DNA of 11,642 nt from Hymenopellis radicata. Taxonomy: Eukaryota; Basidiomycota; Agaricomycetes; Agaricales; Physalacriaceae. Location of the stretch: assembly GCA_015501595.1 (NCBI GenBank), contig JADNRX010001286.1, positions 1-11,642 on the forward strand, in the 5' to 3' direction. Under the pieces are notes generated by a model that saw only the letters and a program-made list of their open reading frames with translations, did no database searches and was not told where the DNA came from. Shown in pieces: positions 1 through 7,219 of the stretch. The position numbers and the translations under genes were made by a program. Position 1 is the stretch's first letter. Every line of letters starts with the position of its first letter.

Positions 1-34
1 TTGCGGAGAGGGCCGATTGATCAAGCCACACACT

Positions 35-49
35 CCCCCCCCCCCCCCC
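35..49. repeat. Homopolymer C15
   Basis: Fifteen consecutive C bases lie inside the minisatellite. The tract is likely length-variable and prone to assembly or sequencing error, which makes the frames crossing it unreliable. Confidence 0.9.
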
Positions 50-852
50 GCCCCACCATCTTGCAGCATGGGCCCCACCATCTTGCGGCATGCACCTCAC
101 CTGGATTGCGACTCACCCTCATGCGGAATGTATCGATCACATAGTCAAAAATGTCATCCTTGTCCGCTTGAGCATTCACCTCAAGTTTCATCTGCGCCAA
201 TGACCCAGGTCCCGCTGCATGTCACCCCAATGGATTGACGAACTTCCAGCCGCTGCAGATGTTTGAAGCGGTACTGGGATCCAGGAGCATGGATCTCTTT
301 AAAGAGTTATATCTAAAGGTTACATTGCATCATCTTGCGGAATGGGCCTCGCCGGAATGCAACTTGCCTCGTGCGAAATGGATCAATCAATTGAGTGCCA
401 ACGAGTTCCGCCATCTTGCAGCATGCGCCTCGCCGGAATGGGCCCACCACCTTGCAAAATGTGTTGATCAAATCCGATCTGCCCACTTGCGGAATGCATC
501 AATCGATCAAGGGGAGCAGGCCCCGCCATCTTGCGGAGCATGTTCTGCCCTCTTGCGGCATGCACAAATATCAATAATCTCCGGTGGAGGTTTTGCCAGG
601 CACCGGAGACTCCAACAATTTGTCTCATACTAGCACATATGGAGCTGCTCCAAATTAACATCATAGAACGACAGATGTTGATCTTATCAATCTTGGGGAG
701 AGGGCCGATCGATCGAGCTGTGCCCCGCCCTCTTGCAGCATGCGCCTCGCTGGAATGCGACTCACCCTCATGCGGAATGTGCCAATCGATCGAGGGAGCA
801 GGCCCCGCCACCTTGCGGAATGCGCCTCATCATCTTGCGGCATGCGCCCCGC

Positions 853-910
853 CATCTTCCATCTCGCAGAGAGGGCCTCAGCATCTTCCATCTCGGAGAG
901 AGGGCCTCAG
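853..910. repeat. Two-copy 29-bp tandem repeat within the array
   Basis: Units 853-881 and 882-910 match at 28 of 29 positions, differing by one C/G change. A third, partial unit starts at 911 and runs into the CTTGCGG core. This is the most recent-looking duplication in the array and suggests local slippage. Confidence 0.85.
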
Positions 911-1030
911 CATCTTGCGGAGAGGGCTGATCGATCAAGCCACACCCTGCCCTCTTGCAGCATTCACCTTGCCAGAATGCAACTCACCCTCTTGCAGAAT
1001 TCGCCTGGCACAATGCGGAATGGCTTTTCA

Positions 1031-1832
1031 CTTACACTCCGTTAAACCTATCATCATCACCTGTAACACTCTCACAAAGTTTGCCATCAACATTTGGCTA
1101 TGTTACATGCTTATGCAGCCTGATTGAAGGGAAGTGGAGGTGTTGGACGGCCCAATGGCTGAGGAGCATCACCCCAATTGACCTGAGTGGGATGAGATGG
1201 TGTCACTTCCGTAATTGCATATCTTCATTAGTAGAGCTGACACCATACAAACACCATACACTGACAAATCGTGCAGACACCCTGGGGAGACAATGGCATG
1301 AAGTGGTGGCCAACATAACTTATGTTTTGGAAGGGCTTCTGGCCGCGGGGTGGGAGCAGTAATTTTGCAGCGTCTCAAAGTATGAGTATGTGCTAGTAAT
1401 TCTCAAACTATTTGTACTGTATACTTTTGACCCTATGTTTGAATAACACATTATGCGGGTGTTCGAACTGAACTTATGCCCTTGCATAACACATCAGCCC
1501 ACCTAGGTGCGACTACCGAAAGCCAGATGATCCGCATTGGCAGGCCGCCGTTCACACTCGCTTCAGCCTCCAGGATGAGGAAACCATGTGTATTTCTACA
1601 TAGTTCAGGCCAATGTGTATTGATGGAAAATGGGCATATATTGTCGTGACTCGTCGCTCGACGTGCCAAAAGGTCGCTTGCCGTTCATTATGGCTCAAAC
1701 ATGTCAGCCCGAGGCGCCTACATCCCAAGATAGACCAGGAGCGGCGCGCGTGCAGTGGTGGTGTAGGAACAGAATAACTGATCACCAATATGTGCTCAAA
1801 ACACATTGTTGACAAGCTGGACAATCCCCACG
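1031..1832. other. Non-coding stretch, no recognised gene
   Basis: An open frame continues out of the minisatellite to 1362 (+), but it has no recognisable domain and starts in repeat sequence. Shorter frames on both strands between 1450 and 1824 look random. The sequence GCATAACACAT near 1484 resembles the subterminal motif of the inverted-repeat element that follows, so a decayed copy of that element may lie here. I see no RNA gene. Confidence 0.5.
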
Positions 1833-2211
1833 AAAATTTGAGTTGTTATGTGTTATGCAAATCAAATAGTTTCAGTTCACGGCGCCCTGTGACACATCAT
1901 GTGAACTAACAGTCGTGTTAGTACAGTAAATCGGAGCTTTTATTTATCAAACTCCTGTGAATGAAGTAAGTTGATATAAGTTTATTGCATAAAGCATCAC
2001 AACCAGCGAACATCTGCTTGAAATTATACAGTATTGGTTGCTGATTTGGACCAGTACTAACATCCTACTGTAACGACCTACGACAACTTTTATACCAGCT
2101 TACAACCTTAGATCTACTGTACTAACACGACCATGTCTTCACATAACATGTAACGGCGCCGCGTGAGTGAAGACCTGAGGTCTCGCATAACACGTAACAG
2201 CTTCTAATTTT
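1833..2211. mobile_element. Foldback/MITE-like element with about 100-bp imperfect inverted repeats
   Basis: The left arm (1833-1932) and right arm (2111-2211) are imperfect reverse complements in the same order of blocks. AAAATTTGAG plus GTTATGTGTTATGC (1833-1858) pairs with 2185-2211. GGCGCC (1881-1886) pairs with 2155-2160. The 18-mer at 1915-1932 pairs with 2111-2128 at 17 of 18 positions. The interior (about 178 bp) is AT-rich with no open frame of note. Similarity stops just outside 1833 and 2211. Length, lack of coding capacity and terminal inverted repeats fit a non-autonomous DNA transposon or foldback element; no clear target-site duplication could be fixed by eye. Confidence 0.6.
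2171..2183. repeat. 13-nt palindrome in the right arm of the foldback element
   Basis: AGACCT-G-AGGTCT is a perfect dyad around one central base. It has no matching copy in the left arm. It could be a protein-binding dyad or chance. Confidence 0.35.
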
Positions 2212-2800
2212 CTCCCACCCATCACAGCACCACGTCTACGTCGTGCTCGTCAGCCCCAGAATTTGTTCTGGGACTTGTCTAGCTTCTTCTCTTTGTTCTG
2301 CTTCGCTTTCTTGGCCCTCTTTGGCTCTATGCTCGCCGTCGCGCCCTCGGATACGTTCCGGGGTTGCGGTGCTCGTCTTCACGATGACACAGTTTCTACA
2401 CGGATTCGCCCCGCGTAATCCCTCAGGACGAGACACCTGCTACCTGCAGCGCGTGCATGGGCTTGAAGCCCCCGGATTGGCCCCCGCGCCACGTATTTGT
2501 GGTGGATTTTACGCCATCCCGGCCACAAAGGTACATTCTCCTGGCTCTTCTCTTATACGTTCTGACGGCCACATCGGCGTACACTACGCTCATTACACAC
2601 GCTCATCAGCCCTAACCCTGCACTGTCGTCACCTCACGCCTTCCTCGCCCGCGCCGTCCTCTCCCCCCCTCTTTCCTTACCCACCTCAACGTCACACTCA
2701 CATCAGCTCAGCTCATGCACGCTGGTAGCCCCCGCGCAATTGCTGGGGGGCCGCCAACGGGCATGAAACCATCCTACGAGTGTGGCGCCTTTGTGCAGCT
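2212..2800. other. Non-coding stretch, no recognised gene
   Basis: The region is C/T-rich and GC-richer than its flanks. One frame (2243-2728, +) stays open for 161 codons. Its composition (Ser, Pro, Arg, Cys, His rich, no repeat of codon preference) resembles non-coding translation and no domain is visible. A C5/G6 hairpin around GCAATTGC lies near 2729-2750. I see nothing else that can be supported. Confidence 0.45.
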
Positions 2801-2852
2801 GACCCGTACCCGTGAGGCGGGTGTGCGCACTCAGCACGTTCGGGTACGGGTC
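2801..2852. repeat. Perfect 12-bp inverted repeat with 28-nt spacer
   Basis: GACCCGTACCCG at 2801-2812 is exactly matched by its reverse complement CGGGTACGGGTC at 2841-2852. The arms are GC-rich and could form a stable stem. It might be the terminus of a decayed element or a structured site; no coding context supports a function. Confidence 0.7.
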
Positions 2853-2950
2853 TCCGAACCACCGCAGGGCTTTTCACTTGGCAATTATTTTCTTGTTTGA
2901 AACACTCCAAGTTGTTGGGCTGTAAGCCTGTGAGCCTGGTGTATCCATAA

Positions 2951-3031
2951 GCCTGCTTGGCTCAGTTGCTAAGAGCACCAGATCTTAACTAAGTCGCCTG
3001 GATGGATGTAGGTTCGAGTCCTGCAGCAGGT
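2951..3031 (+). tRNA. tRNA-Lys(CTT)-like gene, possibly intron-bearing or a pseudogene
   Basis: A seven-pair acceptor stem (GCCTGCT with AGCAGGT, first pair G-T), a four-pair D stem (GCTC with GAGC), and a five-pair T stem (GTAGG with CCTGC) around TTCGAGT are all visible. The B-box GGTTCGAGTCC at 3011-3021 is canonical. The anticodon arm is abnormal: CCAG and CTGG are separated by 16 nt that contain T-CTT-AA. This reads as Lys anticodon CTT plus a roughly 9-nt insertion, either a small intron after position 37 or a defect. The D loop also lacks the usual GG pair. A functional gene, a tRNA pseudogene or a SINE head all remain possible. Confidence 0.6.
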
Positions 3032-3050
3032 AGTAACACTTCACTAGATA

Positions 3051-3056
3051 TTTTTT
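3051..3056 (+). terminator. Pol III T6 terminator
   Basis: A run of six T follows the tRNA 3' end by 20 bases, the expected position for RNA polymerase III termination. It supports transcription of the tRNA-like unit at some time. Confidence 0.6.
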
Positions 3057-3086
3057 GCAACTTCGCCTTTAGCCTTTCAGAATATC

Positions 3087-3549
3087 GCTATAGAGTTGCG
3101 CAGTATATTCCCCGAGGCGGTTAGTAACCTCGGCGGAATATACCCTCATTTTGGGGTGTGTTATTAATTGTTAGTAACCGTTATTAACTGCGCACGTGAT
3201 GCAATGTGGCGTATTTTTCCGGTCCGAAGCAAAATGTTCTTCTCAGGCCCTCAGAAACCTGTCCAGTCGCTTCAAAATCATCTAATTTGAGTTCTACTTA
3301 TCCTCTGATGAATCTATGAGGTTTAGTGGCTTATTGCCCATCCTCTACCCTACAAATCACTCTCCTCCTCACCGATCCCGCCCCGACGCGCCCCGCCTGC
3401 TCACATGACTGCATCATGTGATAGGTTAATAACCGCCCAAAACTTACCTCTCGGCGGGGGTGTTAATAACCCGGTTATTAACCGAAGTTATTACCGGTTA
3501 AATATCAAACGGCGCGATATTCGAGGTATCCTGCGCAACCCTATATAGC
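3087..3549. mobile_element. Foldback/MITE-like element rich in GGTTATTAACC motifs
   Basis: The outer ends are inverted: GCTATA-G-GTTGCGCAG at 3087-3103 pairs with 3531-3549, with a 2-nt indel. A subterminal block at 3180-3203 pairs with 3410-3433 at 19 of 24 positions. Both arms carry repeated TTATTAAC / GTTAATAACC / TTAGTAACC words, densest at 3462-3500. The element has no long open frame and ends within about 20 bp of where the inverted similarity stops. Length (463 bp), terminal inverted repeats and lack of coding fit a non-autonomous DNA transposon. It begins 55 bp past the tRNA-like gene. Confidence 0.6.
3103..3143. repeat. Hairpin at the left end of the second foldback element
   Basis: GTATATTCC-CCGAGG at 3103-3117 pairs with 3128-3143 with a single bulged base, closing a 10-nt loop that contains TTAGTAA. 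It is a local stem nested inside the larger foldback structure. Confidence 0.75.
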
Positions 3550-4560
3550 TAGAATTGTCGGAATCCAAGAACCTTTCAGCCATATTCTACATACCTAAGG
3601 CGGCGTGACCACTAAGTTCTAACCTCGTCGTGTCACATTGTGTCGACGCCGTTATACGCAAACATTGACCAGCAAGCCGATTAGTGCTTATTGACGTCTT
3701 ACGACGACGGCTACGATGACACGGGTCTAGGGATGCCCACCGTATCCGTAACACGCATCTTACACCAGTGAATGTCGGCGGCTTGTGCTGGACACTTATG
3801 GGCACGGGCACGTACAGTAGACGGAATCCACGTCACGGCCCGTGGCGGATTACGGCCGTAGAATGTTGTCTCAAATGAATAACTATATCATAAGCTCGTA
3901 CAAACGTGTCGCGTACCATGCATCAAAGCGCACCGCGTCTTCACCCAAATGTGATATCCGGACCAGATGCCGCGTCGCCTCGTCTTGTCTTCTTGGCATG
4001 CGACGTCCATCTTCGCACGTGCAGCAAACCGCTCAGGCTTTCTTTATCTATGATTTTATAACTGTATGATAGTATCTTGACTTCCTTCACTCTGCGAATG
4101 GTGTTTACGCGTAAAATCACGATGTTCTCCAGCAAATTGCTTACACGCCACGATATCGACATCCGCCAGTGCCATGAACACCTGCAAGCGGCTGAGCGGC
4201 TATAACAGAAGTAGTTCAACTGTAGCATGTATCGAGTATGTGCTATCCGCTAGGCTGTACCATGTAACGCACAGATAAAAGATACCGCAAACAAGGCATT
4301 CGTCGAGATTTCCGTATATTAGTCTTGCCATAGACGACAATCCGGCCCCAAAACGACGTGGTGAGTATCCCTTCTGCCTTGGCAATGCTCATTCTCATTT
4401 CTGTCAATCGTTCAGAACGGTCTCGGATCGTCGTTCGCGCAATGAGCACGTTAGCTCTTTTGGCTGCCCCTCTGCGCTGGTTTCTTGTGTTTACATTCGT
4501 CTTTCCTGTCACCGGTCCTAACGCCATTCACCTTCCTCTGCTCTCCTGGATTTGAGAACG
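3550..4560. other. Intergenic, no gene recognised
   Basis: Short frames occur on both strands (for example 3842-4069 + and 4243-4527 -) but none shows a domain, biased codon use or splice-linked continuation. The last 60 bases or so before 4561 are C/T-rich and could be the former 5' leader of the decayed gene that starts there. Confidence 0.5.
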
Positions 4561-6343
4561 ATGTCTTTGCAATCTTCGGGCACGCTGATGATTTCTCTCC
4601 CGCCGACGGACTCTCCGGATTGATATTATATCTTATTCTGGTGTTTTTACTTGCTGGTAAGCTCGCTCATCCTTGTCTCTCTGCTCTTTCGACTAAACTG
4701 TTTTGTTGCTAGTACACGTCATATGTCCTTTTACTCTACGCTTGCACTCGTTACTCCCTCAAGCACCATTCCGTTGTCATCGCTCCCATGTGTCACATAT
4801 GCGACTGGATCGCCTGAATCGCCGTCGAGCAGACAACACTAAAACTGTGTTTAGCAAAGGCGCTTCTAATCGATCCATTCCAATCTGAAACTGCTTTTCC
4901 TTCCATGCTTCAAGCTGTACTTATTTCTAGTGGTTACTCGTGAGACTACGGTTTCAAGCATTGTTACCCTTCTCCGGAACAGTGATTATCTCCCCCCGTC
5001 TGGTGGAAATGTATTCCGACACTATCTTTATGTTTCTGGCCGGACCGCCGCCGCTCTCAGTTCACAGACCATGGATTAGCTAGGTGTAGGTGCTCTCTCT
5101 CATCTCCATCTTCGACTTGCTCTTCTTGGTGGAGGCATCTATCCTGTCTTGCTTCAGCACCATTCATTGCTGATGCTTGAACAGCTCCAGATATACGCAA
5201 ACAATGTGCCCTCAACGCGGGTAGTACCCTGAAGCATGCGTCTGAGATCGAGCTCATTCATGGTCCACATGATGAAGGTGGTACGTCCACCGGTGCCCCA
5301 GTTGGTACGTCCGGTGTCTCGTTATTCTATGTAGTATAACTCACAGGTGACGCTCTTGAGGCCCGCGGACATCGTCACAAGAACTTGAAGCGCCTCCACG
5401 ATGGACTTGCAGAGGAGGAAAAGAACGAGTAAGGAAACATACGCACAGTACCGAGCGTCCAATCAACCTAAACGCCAGATCATCCCGGCGGTCTACTGGC
5501 CACGAGAAGGCTGTCGATGTGGAGATGGATGATGATGAGAACACCGCCGTTGATGACGACTACACAGATGCATAATCAGATGATGATGTGGAGACAAATG
5601 ACGAGGTAGGTCCTGATGTCGTGAAATCACGACAACGAACCGCTCACCATTAGCTTCCAAACTCTCAGCCCATGAAGACCGTCGCATTGACGTCTAAACC
5701 ATCAAACCGCCTAAGAAATCAAGTAAAACCCAAGCTTCAGCAACTCCATCCCAGCCATCAAGCCAGACGTCGAAGTCAAGGTAGTTCTATTCTTCAGAAT
5801 TCTTTGTCATATTCTTACATGAACCTTCGACAGAGCTGCAAAATCAGTAACCCGGTCCATCTCTTCTACACACAGGTCAATGTCGGCACGGATGGCGAGG
5901 GTCGGTGCACCTGGTCTACAAGTGTTGTCACGGAAAAAGGAAAGGTCTTCACCGTCAAGAAGACCTCAAATCACGATGTTACTGGTTCGTCTTTCATTCT
6001 GATCTGCTTGCATGTCTAACCGTTTTTGATCATGTAGCCCTTATCGATATATCAAGAAGTACTTCCCCGCCATGCATCGATTGTATACGGCATTGCAATC
6101 GCAGCACCCACCCTAGACGAATCCGACTTCGCAAGTGCCAAGCTTACTCTTGATGCCGCTGCGACAGACACATTTCTCGCGCGCATTGCTAAGACACCAA
6201 TGACTTACGTGCTCCGTTTGCTCGCCAAACAGCTGCCTCTGCCGTATGTCCTATGTTGCAATGTTCGAGTAGCTTCCGTAGCTCCTGCTCACCCGGATTA
6301 CTATGTCCCGCCTCCCCGAGGCTTACTCATCCTTGACTCATAG
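4561..6343 (+). pseudogene. Decayed multi-exon gene of unknown family
   Basis: One coding path can be followed through introns that conserve frame: exon 4561-4656, intron 4657-4712 (GTAAGC, CTAAA branch, TAG), exon 4713-4939, intron 4940-4982 (GTGAGA..CAG), coding-like sequence 4983 to about 5304, intron 5305-5346 (GTACGT), exon 5347-5428, intron 5429-5478 (GTAAGG), exon 5479-5605, intron from 5606, exon to 5780, intron 5781-5833, exon 5834-5984, intron 5985-6037 (TCTAAC branch), last exon 6038-6343 ending TAG. The path is broken by TGA at 4621, TGA at 4815, TAG at 5077, TAA at 5573, and apparent frameshifts near 5220 and 5697. The product would have had a hydrophobic N-terminal part, a helical middle, an acidic Asp-rich stretch (5515-5605) and a Lys/Ser/Pro-rich stretch (about 5698-5780). 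I do not recognise the family. A live gene with extra unrecognised introns is less likely but not excluded. Confidence 0.5.
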
Positions 6344-6355
6344 GTAGAAGGTTCT

Positions 6356-6403
6356 AGTACTACTGTAGTAGTATATAAGACATGTACTGTAGTCAGTAGT
6401 ACT
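6356..6403. repeat. 10-bp inverted repeat with internal TACTGTAGT direct repeats
   Basis: AGTACTACTG (6356-6365) is perfectly matched in reverse complement at 6394-6403. TACTGTAGT occurs twice in the same direction inside (6361-6369 and 6385-6393). It lies just after the last stop of the decayed gene and may be a small insertion or a hairpin in its 3' region. Confidence 0.6.
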
Positions 6404-6761
6404 TCACTTGGTTGCTTTAGAGCGCCGTTCCCCCAGCTCAGCAAGCAAGCTCGTGTCCCGCGTGCATGTCGATTTCTCCCACATCTTAAGGTGGAGCGAC
6501 CCTACTTCCAAGCGCTGCTTCCTTATACGCATCACCCCACAAGACGAGGGTTATCCACCAACCACCACCCTAATCAATCGAGCTTGCGCATCCGGAGCGG
6601 CATCCCTGGACGCGCAACGGTAAAGCGATGAGTTATGGATATCTATGGGAAAGGAGGTGGAACGAGAGCTTCGAGCAATGTTTGTTGTACGAACTCATTC
6701 CATCTTCAAAGTGACACCTGTCTAGGAACTGAATCTGTCTCACTGAATCACCATTGTAGCT
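6404..6761 (+). other. Coding-like but unassigned stretch before the polymerase fragment
   Basis: An open frame 6408-6623 and a second frame through about 6618-6711 have plausible fungal codon use but no recognised motif. The sequence 6711-6759 (GTGACA.. to ..TTGTAG) could be the intron that precedes the recognisable polymerase exon. These may be scrambled remains of the upstream part of the same polymerase copy or of the neighbouring decayed gene. Confidence 0.3.
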
Positions 6762-7107
6762 TACCGTCTTGCGAGAGTTCAATCAATCAAGGTTTCATCC
6801 CCAGCTCAATGAAGAAGATTATGTCATTCCTGCATTGAAAGGAGAAGGTCTGTTATAGCCGCTGCGTACTCGACCTAAAGCTGATTCCTTCCAGGCTCGG
6901 ACGATCAGTACGAACGAGCTATGATCATTGAACCCAGGAAACGCTACTACGATGCCCACATTGCGACGTTGATTTTCACGTCCTTGTACCCGTCAATCCT
7001 AATGCCCCACAATCTGTCTTATAGGACTCTCCTTAACAGAGAAGCGATTGAGCGCTCAGTGAAGCTCATCAACTTAGAGATCGATTATCTCCAAACGCCA
7101 AACAATG
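6762..7107 (+). pseudogene. DNA polymerase delta catalytic subunit fragment (motif A region), inactivated
   Basis: The translation matches the family B replicative polymerase delta (POL3/POLD1 type). A first exon reads YRLARVQSIKV, corresponding to the family's YLLARGQQIKV. It then shifts frame at the C4 run 6799-6802 and continues NEEDYVIPALKGEG. An intron at 6848-6894 (47 nt) follows, and the next exon reads [13 protein letters not shown], then [17 protein letters not shown] and HNLSYRTLL, and ends at TPNN. Known motif A is DxxSLYPS; here the catalytic Asp codon is ATT (Ile) at 6972-6974. A donor-like GTATGG at 7108 marks the normal exon end, but no next exon follows. The exonuclease, rest of palm and thumb domains are absent. 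The retained intron points to a DNA-level duplication. This fragment cannot encode an active polymerase. Confidence 0.85.
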
Positions 7108-7219
7108 GTATGGCTTTCATCGCCTCATGGCTGCTGTACATTGAACACTTGCTCACATGAGTCAGCATCCGGACACGATCGCGGCCAAATCGTGCCAACC
7201 AGTAACGCTAGTACTTTGA
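7108..7219. other. Short spacer between polymerase remnant and MYND gene 3' end
   Basis: The spacer holds the start of the former intron of the polymerase copy and the presumed 3' flank of the minus-strand MYND gene. The two genes converge here. No further polymerase exon is visible. Confidence 0.5.

Larger units (their letters stand above)
1..1030. repeat. Degenerate GC-rich minisatellite array
   Basis: The block is built from diverged copies of a short core, CTTGCRG followed by CATG or AATG and then GCCTC. About fourteen copies are visible, for example near 61, 83, 335, 415, 450, 486, 530, 552, 732, 813, 834, 914, 953 and 991. They are interleaved with GATCGATC-containing spacers near 708, 786 and 928. 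Higher-order copies exist: bases 110-131 and 759-780 are identical over 22 nt, and the first 31 bases recur with two or three changes at 915-945. The many overlapping open frames here on both strands arise because the repeat core lacks stop codons; I do not call any of them a gene. The array starts before the window. Confidence 0.8.

Noticed and set aside
17..1127. Several overlapping open frames of 60-198 codons on both strands
   Set aside because: They are translations of the minisatellite in different frames, with repeated near-identical peptides and no domain; openness comes from the repeat core.
2243..2728. 161-codon open frame on the + strand
   Set aside because: No domain, no splice-linked continuation, and composition like translated GC/CT-rich intergenic DNA.
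3087..3549. CRISPR-like array because of repeated short words
   Set aside because: Repeats are inverted as well as direct, irregularly spaced, and the genome is eukaryotic.
4243..4527. 94-codon minus-strand frame as a gene
   Set aside because: No recognisable motif, basic random-like composition, no supported splice sites or neighbours on that strand.
6240..6343. Resemblance of YYVPPPRG to the polymerase delta N-terminal YFYVPAPRG motif
   Set aside because: The frame is continuous with the decayed gene upstream and ends in a stop; the flanking residues do not follow the polymerase pattern, so I treat it as chance, though an N-terminal remnant is not excluded.
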